A DNA stretch of 64,000 bases from Akkermansia sp. (GCA_017521405.1 JAFXCP010000001.1:46767-110766); one strand, 5' to 3'. Counted from the stretch's first letter, positions 32,955 through 41,601 are shown. The notes: generated by a model not told the origin, from the letters alone. Numbers and translations are program-made.

Positions 32955-34088
32955 TTACCGTAAGGTTTGGACGATGGCTCCGGTATCGATATGTACCGAA
33001 TCGTCTTTAGCGAGGAGTGCCACCAAGCGTTTGTTGATGTAGTAATTTTGCCTCCAAATCTTTGTTTTATCGAGCAGGCCTATTTGTACAAGGCTATCCA
33101 AATGCTTGGTGGCAGTGGGGCGGGAGATGCCTAAGCGGCGTTCCAAGTGTTCCACTTTGGTGTAAGGAGAGATGAAAAGGCAATTCAACAACTCGTGGCT
33201 GTACGATTTGCCCAAAGTTTCTCGCAGATTTTTTTTGAAATCGGCCATGAGCCGGGTGATTTCTTTGACGAGATTTACGGTTTCCTCCGCCGTTTCCTCG
33301 ATTCCCTTGAGCATATAGAGAATCCATTGTTCCCAGATTTCAGGTGCATTTTCGGAGCATCGCACATTTTGCAGCAGATGGTAATACTGCTCCTTATTCC
33401 GGGTAATGTAGCGGCTGAGGTAAAGGATGGGCAAATCCAGCAGTTGATTGGTGATAAGGTAGAGGACACAGAGAATCCTCCCTGTACGCCCATTACCATC
33501 GTAAAAGGGATGAATGCTCTCAAATTGGTAGTGGATGATGGCCAGTTTAATGAGGGGATCCACATCCTGCATCTCCGGGGTATTGATGTATTGCTCCAGA
33601 TTTTGCATGAGCCTCAGAACATCGGCTCCGTCCTGTGGAGGGGTATACACGGTTTCTCCCTGCTGGTTTTTTAGCACCGTTCCGGGAAGTTGGCGAAAGC
33701 CCCCTTGGTTTTCTTCCAATATTTCCTGAATTTCGAGAATAATGTTATTGGTAAGGAGTTTGTGATGGCGGATAAGTTCGAATCCCCGGCGTATTGCCTC
33801 CCGATAGCGCATGACTTCTTTTGTGGCGGCACTAATGAAGGCATCCTTTAAATCCAGCCCGGCTCGGTACAATTCATCCTGAGTGGTTACAATATTTTCG
33901 ATGCGGGAACTTTCCTGCGCTTCTTGGAGGGTGAGGGTTTGGATGAGAATCTCCTCGTTGGGCATAAGCTGTTCGAGCCCCTTCAATTCTGCCAGCTTAC
34001 GGTTAGCCAAATTGACTTGCTTTAGTACTGCCTTCGTTTCGACATCAATTGTTAATGGCAGCATGCTTATTTCTCTATTATTGCTCAT
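32955..34088 (-). CDS. Fic-domain protein (class II, N-terminal inhibitory motif) with winged-helix C-terminus
   Basis: This 377-residue protein has the Fic core HPFYDGNGRTGR at residues 193-204, with the catalytic His and the phosphate-binding loop. ESSRIEN at residues 59-65 fits the (S/T)xxxE(G/N) inhibitory helix of class II Fic proteins, so activity should be auto-inhibited. The C-terminus (VEHLERRLGISRPTATKHLDSL) is a winged helix. Family members AMPylate target proteins and resemble the Shewanella SoFic type. The start at 34088 is decided by a strong GGGAGGAG Shine-Dalgarno, rare in this window, and by a promoter. No antitoxin gene is needed with this class. Identical 79-bp repeats on both sides suggest insertion. 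Confidence 0.92.
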   Translation of the reverse strand: MSNNREISMLPLTIDVETKAVLKQVNLANRKLAELKGLEQLMPNEEILIQTLTLQEAQESSRIENIVTTQDELYRAGLDLKDAFISAATKEVMRYREAIRRGFELIRHHKLLTNNIILEIQEILEENQGGFRQLPGTVLKNQQGETVYTPPQDGADVLRLMQNLEQYINTPEMQDVDPLIKLAIIHYQFESIHPFYDGNGRTGRILCVLYLITNQLLDLPILYLSRYITRNKEQYYHLLQNVRCSENAPEIWEQWILYMLKGIEETAEETVNLVKEITRLMADFKKNLRETLGKSYSHELLNCLFISPYTKVEHLERRLGISRPTATKHLDSLVQIGLLDKTKIWRQNYYINKRLVALLAKDDSVHIDTGAIVQTLR

Positions 34089-34102
34089 GGACTCCTCCCT
34101 TG

Positions 34103-34131
34103 AAGCTAGCATACGCTTCTCTTGCTGTCAA
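34103..34131 (-). promoter_or_regulatory. Promoter of Fic gene
   Basis: On the minus strand TTGACA (34126-34131), 17 bp, TAGCTT (34103-34108). GGGAGGAG follows about 8 nt before the ATG. Confidence 0.65.
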
Positions 34132-34145
34132 GCGGAGGAAGTGAA

Positions 34146-34224
34146 TCTCATGTAAAAAAAATGCCGTTTTTTTTACATGAGAGCTTCCTCGTGTAAAAAA
34201 ATCGTGCATTTTTTTACACGAGCC
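34146..34224. repeat. 79-bp direct repeat, copy 2
   Basis: This is base-for-base identical to 32871-32949, offset by 1275 bp. It sits between the purQ terminator and the Fic promoter. Confidence 0.95.
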
Positions 34225-34240
34225 GAAGGGATAGGGGGAG

Positions 34241-34273
34241 AAAAAGCGCCACCCGGGAGAGCCCGGGTGGCGT
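34241..34273 (-). terminator. Purine operon terminator
   Basis: On the minus strand CGCCACCCGGG/CCCGGGTGGCG is followed by a T-run, 27 nt after the purQ stop. Confidence 0.9.
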
Positions 34274-34299
34274 GGAGGAAGGGGTTTCAGTGCTATTTT

Positions 34300-35007
34300 T
34301 TACTTGAGGGCATCGAACGCGCCTTTGAAGAAGTAATAGCCCCAGCCCCAATCGGGGTCTCCGGCCCAATCGGGGTCGTAATGGTGGCGGGGTTTCAGGA
34401 AGCGCTCCGGGTGGGGCATAAGGCCCATGGCCCGCCCGGTGGGGTCTTGAAGACCGGCAATGCGCATCTCGGAGCCGTTGTGGTTATCCCCATATTGGAG
34501 GGCCACGCAGTTGCTATCGAAGTACTGCTGAGCCACGCCCGGCTCCGTTACGAGGCGACCTTCCGCATGGGCGGAGGGGAACTCGAATTCCTGAGGAAGG
34601 TACGTGGTGAAGGGGCAGGTGGAGGATACTTTTACCAGCTTGTCCCACATGCACTCAAAGCGCTCGGATTTGTTCCAGATGAGGGATGCTTTCGGGAGGA
34701 TGCCCAGCTTGGTAAGAATCTGGAACCCATTGCAAATGCCGAGCAGGAAGCCGCCGTTGGCATGGTGCTTTTGGAGGGCATCGCCCAGGAAACGCTCGGT
34801 TTCCAGCTGGGCCAGACGACCGCTCATTACATAGTCGCCATAGGAGAAACCGCCGGAAAAGACCACGAGTTGAGCCTTAGCTACATGGGCGGGGGTGGCG
34901 GTGGCAATGGGCTGCACTTGGGTGGAAAAACCAGCCGCATTCAGGGCTCGTGCGGTTTCCACATCGCAGTTGGTGCCGGGGTATTTGAGGAGTAATGCGT
35001 GAGGCAT
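34300..35007 (-). CDS. purQ: Phosphoribosylformylglycinamidine synthase, glutaminase subunit
   Basis: This 235-residue class I glutamine amidotransferase starts HALLLKYPGTNCDVETA. It has FSGGFSYGDYVMSG, the nucleophile Cys in FLLGICNGFQIL, and a C-terminal GLMPHPERFLKP with the His/Glu of the triad. It supplies ammonia to PurL. It is the last gene of purC-purS-purL-purQ, 21 nt after purL. Separate PurQ, PurL and PurS subunits match the Gram-positive/archaeal architecture rather than the single large PurL of proteobacteria. Confidence 0.95.
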   Translation of the reverse strand: MPHALLLKYPGTNCDVETARALNAAGFSTQVQPIATATPAHVAKAQLVVFSGGFSYGDYVMSGRLAQLETERFLGDALQKHHANGGFLLGICNGFQILTKLGILPKASLIWNKSERFECMWDKLVKVSSTCPFTTYLPQEFEFPSAHAEGRLVTEPGVAQQYFDSNCVALQYGDNHNGSEMRIAGLQDPTGRAMGLMPHPERFLKPRHHYDPDWAGDPDWGWGYYFFKGAFDALK

Positions 35008-35028
35008 AATTGTTGAAAAATGGGTGGT

Positions 35029-37422
35029 TTAATAGAAGGGGGTGAGTCCGTTCTTCCAGATGTTCTTAAGCTCGGCAATCTCCGCCTGGAGTACGGTGCT
35101 GCCCTTAGCGGTGAGGGTGAGCCGGTTATCCGTGGTGGCGGAGCCGATGCGGGCGCAGGGGAAGCCGGCCATAGCGGCCTCGAACTCTGCGGCCAAATCC
35201 TCGTCCACTTCCACCAGGAAGCGACCTGTGCTTTCACTAAAGCAAGGCACGGCATTGTTCTGCCAGCCGCCCCGGGTGGGCAACTTGTCCAAATCCAGCG
35301 CAAGACCTCCCATGCCGGAGAAGGCCATTTCCGCAGCGGCTACGGCCAAACCGCCTTCCGAGAGGTCGTGTGCGGAGAGTACCAGCCCCTTGGTGAGGGC
35401 GTTCTCGTAGTAGGCCTTGTACATGGCGTAGTTGGCGGTGCAGTCGGTCTGCGGTACAAGGGCTCCCTGGATGCCCTTGATGCGGGCATAAACGGAGGCT
35501 CCCATCTCATCCTCCGTGTTGCCGACGATGAAGATGGCACTGTTATTGCGGCGCAAGGAAGCCCCGCGTACATGGGTGGCATCTTCCACCACGCCGAAGC
35601 CGGAGCAGAGGAAGGTGACGGGGATGTTGACCGGCCCGTCCTCTGTTTCGAAGTAGTTGTAGAAGCTGTCCTTGCCGGAAACATAGGGAGCACCATAGGC
35701 CAGAGCGGCCTCGCGGATGCCCTTGGCGCATTCCACGATGCGACCCAGCTCGGTAGGTTCCTCGGGGTTACCCATGCAGAAGTTGTCCAGCAGGGCTATT
35801 TTGTCCGGGTCGGTGCCGGCAAGCACAAGCTGGCGCACGGTTTCATCCACGGTGCCGGTACCCATGGCGAAGGGGTCCGTTTTTCCCCATTCCGGCAGGA
35901 TGGCCAGAGCCAGAGACATGAGCTTCTCCGAGCCGTCAATATCGATGACAGAGGCGTCCTGCGGAGCATCCGCAGTGGCGCCGGCCAGCGGCTTGAGGAC
36001 GGTGTTTCCCTGCACCTCGTGGTCGTATTCGCGGATAATGGGCTCGCGGGAAACGATGGCAAAATCACCGAAGAGTTGTTTGAGGTCATCTGCCAGGTGG
36101 GCATCGTCCAAGGGGAGACCGGTTTTTGCCTCGCCGGGGGTAAAGACGGAGGTGAGGTGCTTGGTGGGAGCATCGTGGAGCTTGGAGTTATCCATTTCCA
36201 CCACCAATTCACCATTGTGCCACACGCGCAGCACGCCGGAATCGTCGGATTCCCCAAGAACTGTCATTTCCGTTTGGAAGGTGTCTGCCAGGGTTTGCAG
36301 TTCTGCAAGGTTCTCCGGCTTGACGGCCAGCACCATGCGCTCCTGCGATTCGGAAAGGAAAATCTGCCAGGAAAGCATATTTGTCTCCTTAAGGGGGGCT
36401 CGCTCCAAATACAGGTTGCCGCCGGTTTCGGAGAGCATCTCGCCCGCTGCGGAGGAGAAACCGCCTGCACCGCAGTCTGTCACAAATTCGATGAGACCGC
36501 GCTCGCGGGCTTCCAAAATCACATCGAGGGTCTTCTTCTCCTCAATGGGGTTGCCGATTTGCACGGCTTGCTGGTCCTCCTCGGCAGAGGCTTCGCCCAT
36601 AGCTGCGGAGGAGAAGGTGGCACCGTGCAGCCCATCCTTACCCGTGCGACCACCGATGACTACTACGGCCAGACCGGGCTTCATTTCCTTAGCAATATCG
36701 CACTGCGGGATAACGCCTGCCGTACCGCAGAATACCAAGGGATTATAAATATAGGTGGGGTCGAACTGGATGGCACCGCTGGTGGTGGGAATACCCATAC
36801 GGTTGCCGTAATCGCGCACCCCGTGTACCACGCCGCGCATAATGCCCAGCGGGTGGATGATGTTGTGCCCGTCCACCATGCTCTGGGGAGTATCCGGGGC
36901 ACCAAAGCAGAAAACATCCAAGTTAGCAATGGGCTTGGCACCTTTGCCTGCACCCAGAATATCGCGAATCACGCCGCCAAGCCCGGTGTTGGCCCCGGCA
37001 TAGGGTTCGATGGCGCTGGGGTGGTTGTGTGTTTCTGCCTTCAGGCATACGGAAAGATTGTCGTCCAGCTTAATAAAGCCGGCGTTATCCACAAAGCAGC
37101 TCAGCACAAAACCGGGTTTCTTGGCCATAATCTCCTTAGAGGGGCGCTGGATGAAGGTTTTGTACATGCTTTGGATTTCTTCTGTCTGCCCACCTGTGGT
37201 GTGCTGGATGGTGGCGGCAAAAATGCGATGTTTGCAATGCTCCGACCAGGTCTGAGCAATGACTTCCAATTCCACATCGGTGGGTTCGCGGTCTATTTCG
37301 TTAAAAATCTGCTGTACCACGAGCATATCCTCGGTGGAGAGGGAGAGTTTCATGTCCTGGCTGAGTCGGGTAAGCTGCTCCGTACTGAGGCTGCGGACAG
37401 GGATGGTTCGGTATGTAGCCAT
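35029..37422 (-). CDS. purL: Phosphoribosylformylglycinamidine synthase, large subunit
   Basis: This protein of about 797 residues has a substrate-binding WSEHCKHRIFAA and ETHNHPSAIEPYAGANTGLGGVIRDILGAG, the PurL hallmarks, plus GGRTGKDGLHGATFSSAAM and a second AIRS-type half with GVVEDATHV and LSAHDLSEGGLAVAAAEM. It lacks the glutaminase domain, which is in purQ. It performs the ATP-dependent amidation of FGAR to FGAM in purine synthesis. MATYRTIPVRSLSTEQ at 37422 was chosen as start; the frame is open upstream but non-conserved. It follows purS after 23 nt. The leader is C-rich without a Shine-Dalgarno. Confidence 0.96.
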   Translation of the reverse strand: MATYRTIPVRSLSTEQLTRLSQDMKLSLSTEDMLVVQQIFNEIDREPTDVELEVIAQTWSEHCKHRIFAATIQHTTGGQTEEIQSMYKTFIQRPSKEIMAKKPGFVLSCFVDNAGFIKLDDNLSVCLKAETHNHPSAIEPYAGANTGLGGVIRDILGAGKGAKPIANLDVFCFGAPDTPQSMVDGHNIIHPLGIMRGVVHGVRDYGNRMGIPTTSGAIQFDPTYIYNPLVFCGTAGVIPQCDIAKEMKPGLAVVVIGGRTGKDGLHGATFSSAAMGEASAEEDQQAVQIGNPIEEKKTLDVILEARERGLIEFVTDCGAGGFSSAAGEMLSETGGNLYLERAPLKETNMLSWQIFLSESQERMVLAVKPENLAELQTLADTFQTEMTVLGESDDSGVLRVWHNGELVVEMDNSKLHDAPTKHLTSVFTPGEAKTGLPLDDAHLADDLKQLFGDFAIVSREPIIREYDHEVQGNTVLKPLAGATADAPQDASVIDIDGSEKLMSLALAILPEWGKTDPFAMGTGTVDETVRQLVLAGTDPDKIALLDNFCMGNPEEPTELGRIVECAKGIREAALAYGAPYVSGKDSFYNYFETEDGPVNIPVTFLCSGFGVVEDATHVRGASLRRNNSAIFIVGNTEDEMGASVYARIKGIQGALVPQTDCTANYAMYKAYYENALTKGLVLSAHDLSEGGLAVAAAEMAFSGMGGLALDLDKLPTRGGWQNNAVPCFSESTGRFLVEVDEDLAAEFEAAMAGFPCARIGSATTDNRLTLTAKGSTVLQAEIAELKNIWKNGLTPFY

Positions 37423-37445
37423 ATCGGGAAAGGGGGGGATGGGGG

Positions 37446-37895
37446 TTAGCGTACGCTCCAAGTGTGGATGGCGGGGTTGCAAATGTCCTTGCAGAAGCGG
37501 GAGGAAAGACCTTCCTTGTCCCCTTGACCAAACACATAGATATTTTGGGTGATGGTGAGGGAATTAATGGTGAAGGGAAGTCCCTTGCGACCGTTGTAAT
37601 TGGTCAGGATGGCTTCTTTTTCCAAATCCAAAGCTCCCTTTTTAATGCCGTAAGAGATGCAGAAAAGCTCGCCGCTCAGAGCGGGCGTGCCGTCCTCCTG
37701 CACCTTCTGGGAGATGGTATCCACCAGCACACGGCGCATGTAGTCTCTTGCCGCATCAACATCGCCCTCGCATTCAATGGTGTAAAGGCGCGTGTGATTA
37801 TACGTCAGCCGGTCGTTAATGGGGGTGTAAAGCAGCTTGTTTGCATCCGTGGCGGATTGGAAACGGCTGAATACCTCTAGTGTAAGTGTGGCCAT
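37446..37895 (-). CDS. purS: Probable PurS-like subunit of FGAM synthase (extended)
   Basis: This 149-residue protein starts ATLTLEVFSRFQSATDANK. Its central part (TRLYTIECEGDVDAARDYMRRVLVDTISQKV) recalls the second half of PurS, the small bridge between PurQ and PurL. Position between purC and purL in an operon that otherwise lacks PurS supports this. It is nearly twice the usual PurS length of about 80 residues, with a second half (FCISYGIKKGALDLEKEAIL...) that may be a second PurS-like repeat. The start at 37895 is the first in-frame ATG of the conserved part. The identification rests mainly on context. Confidence 0.55.
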   Translation of the reverse strand: MATLTLEVFSRFQSATDANKLLYTPINDRLTYNHTRLYTIECEGDVDAARDYMRRVLVDTISQKVQEDGTPALSGELFCISYGIKKGALDLEKEAILTNYNGRKGLPFTINSLTITQNIYVFGQGDKEGLSSRFCKDICNPAIHTWSVR

Positions 37896-37958
37896 AGAAA
37901 TATGGGAATGGCCACCGTGCAAGACTTTGTTGCGCGGTGGCCGGTAAAAGGGTGGGGG

Positions 37959-38663
37959 TTATTTTTGCAGGCGCTCCAGCACTTCGGCATAAGCCTCCAT
38001 GAATTCGCCTAAGCCTTGGCGGAAGCGGTCCTTGTCCATCTTCTTACCCGTGGCTACATCCCACAGGCGGCAAGTATCCGGGGAAATTTCATCCGCCAGC
38101 ACAATCTGGCTGGGGTCGGAGGCCAAGCGCCCAAACTCAATCTTGAAATCGATGAGACGCAGGTTTGCCTGCATAAAGAATTCCTTGAGGGTCTCGTTAA
38201 TTAAAAGAGCCATGCGCTTAATGCTGGCGCACTCCTCCTCCGTGGCTGCTCCCATCTCGCGAGCATAGTCATCGTTAATGAAAGGGTCGTTCAGGGCATC
38301 ATCCTTGTAAGAAAATTCCACAATGGGTTTCGTGAAGGCCGTGCCTTCTGCTACGCCCATGCGTTTGGAGAACGAGCCGGCCGCAATGTTGCGCACAATC
38401 ACCTCCAGCGGCATAATGGATACCTTCTTTACCAGCAGGTTGATGTCGTCCACATCATCCACAAGGTGGGTTTGCACACCTTTCTCCTCAAGCATGCGGT
38501 AGATGATGAGGGTAATGGCTTTGTTAAAACGGCCCTTGTTCTCGAAATCTTCCTTTTTTACACCATTGAATGCCGTGGCGGAGTCCTTGTATTCCATGCG
38601 CAGGACATTTGGGTCTTCGGTCGTGAACAGTCTTTTGGCTTTGCCTTCGTAAATAGGTTCCAT
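37959..38663 (-). CDS. purC: Phosphoribosylaminoimidazole-succinocarboxamide synthase
   Basis: This 234-residue SAICAR synthetase starts EPIYEGKAKRLFTTEDPNVL. It has FNGVKKEDFENKGRFNKAIT, MPLEVIVRNIAAGSFSKRMG and DFKIEFGR, then LADEISPDTCRLWD, all family signatures. It ligates aspartate to CAIR in purine synthesis. It heads the purC-purS-purL-purQ operon. The start at 38663 follows a 40-nt leader; the frame is open upstream across the promoter but not conserved. Regulation is probably through the palindrome on the promoter. Confidence 0.96.
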   Translation of the reverse strand: MEPIYEGKAKRLFTTEDPNVLRMEYKDSATAFNGVKKEDFENKGRFNKAITLIIYRMLEEKGVQTHLVDDVDDINLLVKKVSIMPLEVIVRNIAAGSFSKRMGVAEGTAFTKPIVEFSYKDDALNDPFINDDYAREMGAATEEECASIKRMALLINETLKEFFMQANLRLIDFKIEFGRLASDPSQIVLADEISPDTCRLWDVATGKKMDKDRFRQGLGEFMEAYAEVLERLQK

Positions 38664-38688
38664 GTTGTATTCCGGGAAGGTGGTGATT

Positions 38689-38704
38689 ACTCCCCGCGGG
38701 GAGT
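38689..38704. promoter_or_regulatory. 16-bp palindrome over the purC transcription start (putative operator)
   Basis: ACTCCCCGCGGGGAGT is perfectly symmetric. Its first three bases on the minus strand are the end of the -10 box, so it would cover +1. This is the expected position for a repressor site. Confidence 0.65.
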
Positions 38705-38729
38705 ATACCCGCCGCACTCATAAAGTCAA
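38702..38729 (-). promoter_or_regulatory. Purine operon promoter
   Basis: On the minus strand TTGACT (38724-38729), 16 bp, TATACT (38702-38707). Confidence 0.7.
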
Positions 38730-38812
38730 GTCCTAACTTCCACTCAGCTCGGAGGATTTCGTTTCGTTTCATTTTACCACATAATCTCTCGGTATAGGAT
38801 TATGGAATGAGT

Positions 38813-38841
38813 TTGACTTTTGAGGCGAATCATGCTAGATT
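38813..38841 (+). promoter_or_regulatory. Sulfatase promoter, near-leaderless
   Basis: TTGACT 38813-38818, 17 bp, TAGATT 38836-38841, then 8 nt to ATG 38850. Confidence 0.7.
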
Positions 38842-38849
38842 AACCGGGT

Positions 38850-40634
38850 ATGAGAGCGATACCTACAATGATGCAGTGGCTGGCAGCTTTATGCTGCATG
38901 GGGACTGTGATGGGGTCGGATATGCGGCCAAATTTGCTGTTTATTATAACGGATGACCATTCGCCGGAAGTGCTGGGCAGCTGTGAGGCGGATACTCCTA
39001 TGCCTATGCCCGGTTTCCGCCGTTTGGCGCAGGAGGGTATGGTGTTTGACCGTTCCTACTGTGCGAATTCCTTGTGCGGACCTTCTCGCGCTTGTATGCT
39101 TACCGGGCGCCATTCGCACAATAACGGTTTCTTGTATAATTATGGTGGCCCGGCGTTTGATGGCTCCCAGCCCACCTATCCTAAAATGCTTCAAGCAGCC
39201 GGCTACCAAACGGGTATTGTGGGTAAGTGGCATCTTATATCTCAGCCTACCGGATTCCACTCTTGGCAAGTATTTCCCAGCCAAGGCGATTATTGGAATC
39301 CCACCTTCCAACAGCTTGGCCCGCAGGGGCGCACAGTTCACCATCAGGACCGAGGCTATGTAACGGATTTGGTGACAACTAAGGCTATCGACTGGATGGA
39401 AAACCGCGATAAGAGTAAACCCTTTGCACTGATTGTGGGGCATAAGGCTCCCCATCGCAACTGGATTCCTGCTCCGCGCCATCTCAAAGCCGTGAAGGAG
39501 TATGTTTCTAAGTTGACACCTCCGGATACCTTGATGGATGATTATGCTAATCGCCCGGAATTCCTGCGCCACAACCGCCAGAGTGTACTTTGGGATATGT
39601 GCAATTGGAATGATAACCACCTGATGCAGAAGATGATACCCTTCGATGTTATGAAGGAAATCGTACCTAAATGGGCTTTGCGGGGTATGGTGGATCGGGG
39701 CGTATTCAAAGATAATGGCGGCGTGCCGGCCGATTTTAACTGGGATGCCCATAAACCCAAGTTCCCGGCAAAAAACAACTTTGGCTGGGGGCTTGATTTC
39801 ATGGATCCCGGCACGCGCGAAGTGTATGAAGATTTCTTTAACACCCGAACCAAGGAATTCGTAGAAGCATTCCGCGCCGGTAAGGTGCAAACGGAGCGGG
39901 ATATGGCAGTTCTCCGTTGGCGCTGGTATATGGAAGATTATTTGGGTACGCTTCTCTCCGTGGATCAGTCCATTTCCACCCTGCTGGATTATTTGGATCG
40001 CCATGGACTCTCCGAGAATACGCTCGTGATTTACGTGGGCGACCAAGGATTCTACCTTGGGGAGCATGGTTTGTATGATAAACGCTGGATTTTCGAGCAG
40101 AGTTTCCGCATGCCTCTGGTGATGCGCTGGAAGGGACGGATCGCCCCCGGCGTGCGTTCCCAAGCCATGGTTCAGAACATTGATTATGCTCCCACAATTT
40201 TGGAAATTGCCGGGGCGAACACGCCGGAGAACGTGAATACCATGGAGGGCGTATCCCTTACTCCGCTCTTCCGCACAGGGGAGGCCCCCGCCTTTACCGA
40301 CCGCCCGCTTTATTACGCCTTCTACGAGCAGCCGGGGGAACATAATGCCCCCCGCCACGATGGCTTCCGTACTCGCCGCTATACCTTTGCCCACATTTGG
40401 ACGCCTACACAGGAGGAGCGCCGCTCCGGTGTGCGCCGCCCTGAAAACGAGTGGCTTCTCATTGATAACGAGAAGGACCCCAAGCAAATGCATAATGTAG
40501 CCACGGATCCCGCCTATGCGGAGGTGATGAACCAGATGAAGGAAATTTATCACCAGCTTCGCAGTCGCTATCGTGTGCCCGAAAATTGCCCGGGTAATGG
40601 TCCCCGCATCCCGGATTTCAAACCGTCTTGGTAA
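38850..40634 (+). CDS. Secreted Cys-type sulfatase
   Basis: This 594-residue protein has an N-terminal signal segment (MMQWLAALCCMGTVMGS). The alkaline-phosphatase fold follows: NLLFIITDDHSPEVLG binds the metal, and Cys 76 in CGPSRACMLTGR is the CxPSR site converted to formylglycine. GIVGKWHL and VIYVGDQGFYLGEHGLYDKRW complete the active site. Cys-type sulfatases in anaerobes need the radical-SAM maturase anSME, which is not in this window. Likely substrates are sulfated host glycans such as mucin, given the organism type; this is inferred. It has its own promoter and terminator and is monocistronic. Confidence 0.93.
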   Translation: MRAIPTMMQWLAALCCMGTVMGSDMRPNLLFIITDDHSPEVLGSCEADTPMPMPGFRRLAQEGMVFDRSYCANSLCGPSRACMLTGRHSHNNGFLYNYGGPAFDGSQPTYPKMLQAAGYQTGIVGKWHLISQPTGFHSWQVFPSQGDYWNPTFQQLGPQGRTVHHQDRGYVTDLVTTKAIDWMENRDKSKPFALIVGHKAPHRNWIPAPRHLKAVKEYVSKLTPPDTLMDDYANRPEFLRHNRQSVLWDMCNWNDNHLMQKMIPFDVMKEIVPKWALRGMVDRGVFKDNGGVPADFNWDAHKPKFPAKNNFGWGLDFMDPGTREVYEDFFNTRTKEFVEAFRAGKVQTERDMAVLRWRWYMEDYLGTLLSVDQSISTLLDYLDRHGLSENTLVIYVGDQGFYLGEHGLYDKRWIFEQSFRMPLVMRWKGRIAPGVRSQAMVQNIDYAPTILEIAGANTPENVNTMEGVSLTPLFRTGEAPAFTDRPLYYAFYEQPGEHNAPRHDGFRTRRYTFAHIWTPTQEERRSGVRRPENEWLLIDNEKDPKQMHNVATDPAYAEVMNQMKEIYHQLRSRYRVPENCPGNGPRIPDFKPSW

Positions 40635-40657
40635 GAAGGGCATAAACGTTGTTTTCG

Positions 40658-40688
40658 GGGGCTGCGTCTGTGGGCGCAGCCCCTGTTT
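40658..40688 (+). terminator. Sulfatase terminator
   Basis: GGGGCTGCG pairs with CGCAGCCCC around a short loop, followed by a short T stretch. Confidence 0.75.
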
Positions 40689-40844
40689 CATTTGGCTCTT
40701 AGCTGTTGTACTTTCCACTGGTGCTTTGGTCTTGCAAAAAGGTGGCTCTCGGGCTGTTTAAAGGCACATCTGCGCTTGATTTTTTTTAAAACTGCTGTAC
40801 CCTTCGTCTTTCACGTTACACCTAATCCCCTAAAGGGAAAAAAT

Positions 40845-41357
40845 ATGAACATCAAAACACTTTATTCTGCCGAGCAGATTCAGGATGCTGTACGGCGTGT
40901 TGCGAACGAGGTAGAAGCCTTTTTCGGAAGGGAGGAACCCGTGATGGCTCTTTGCCTTCTGAATGGTGCTATTTGGTACGCCGCAGATCTTCTCCGTTGC
41001 CTCCCTGCCAACTTTGAGCTGCAAACCATCCGCGTGTCCAGCTACCATGGTATGGAAAGCACCGGGCAACTCCGGTGGCATGGCACCATGCCGGTTTGTG
41101 CCGGAAAGCGCGTGCTGGTGATTGATGATGTGCTAGATACCGGGCTTACCATGAAAGCGGTATGCGACGAGCTGCTCCGCCAGGGGGCTATGATGGTGAC
41201 CAGTACCGTGGCCGTAAACAAAAAAGGCTGCCGCAATGTATGCTATGAAGCCGATTTTTGCGCCCTTTATTGTGATGATTTTTTCCTTGTGGGGTATGGC
41301 TTGGATTATAACGGCAAGTACCGCAATTTGCCCTTTATAGGCTACATCGAGGATTGA
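40845..41357 (+). CDS. hpt: Hypoxanthine phosphoribosyltransferase
   Basis: This 170-residue type I PRTase has the PRPP loop RVLVIDDVLDTGLTM near residue 95, SSYHGMESTGQLRW for the flexible loop and a C-terminal VGYGLDYNGKYRNLPFIGYI typical of HPRT. It salvages hypoxanthine, and probably guanine, to IMP and GMP. ATG 40845 has an AAGGGA sequence about 8 nt upstream, one of few Shine-Dalgarno-like sites here. The frame is open further upstream but without homology. It follows the sulfatase terminator, so it should have its own promoter, which I could not define. Confidence 0.92.
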   Translation: MNIKTLYSAEQIQDAVRRVANEVEAFFGREEPVMALCLLNGAIWYAADLLRCLPANFELQTIRVSSYHGMESTGQLRWHGTMPVCAGKRVLVIDDVLDTGLTMKAVCDELLRQGAMMVTSTVAVNKKGCRNVCYEADFCALYCDDFFLVGYGLDYNGKYRNLPFIGYIED

Positions 41358-41564
41358 TGCCCGCCAGAGCATAGCCTATTACCCCATACACTCCATAGGC
41401 TGCCGCTTCATCACAAGCAATGGTTTGGCAACCGCGAGCATGTACAAAACACCATCTCCTGCATAAAGCTGTGTTATTGTCCCGGGGCAGTAGGCGGGAA
41501 GCCACCTCTTTCCCGCCACACTAAATCTGAAGATTTCATATTGTCCGCTCGGAAAAGGAATAAC

Positions 41565-41596
41565 AAAAAACCCGCAGTGGGAAAACTGCGGGTTTT
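41565..41596 (-). terminator. tRNA-Gln terminator
   Basis: AAAACCCGCAGT pairs with ACTGCGGGTTTT. On the minus strand it lies just after the tRNA and is followed by a T-run. Confidence 0.9.
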
Positions 41597-41601
41597 ACGG
41601 A

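Noticed and set aside
32955-34112. Fic-Doc toxin-antitoxin pair
   Set aside because: The inhibitory SxxxEN motif is within the protein itself and no small antitoxin gene lies on either side.
32871-34224. CRISPR array
   Set aside because: Only two copies 1275 bp apart with a gene between them, and the palindromes are paired inside each copy; there are no spacers.
35020-37449. An 809-codon open frame antisense to purL
   Set aside because: It is a complement of a confidently identified gene.
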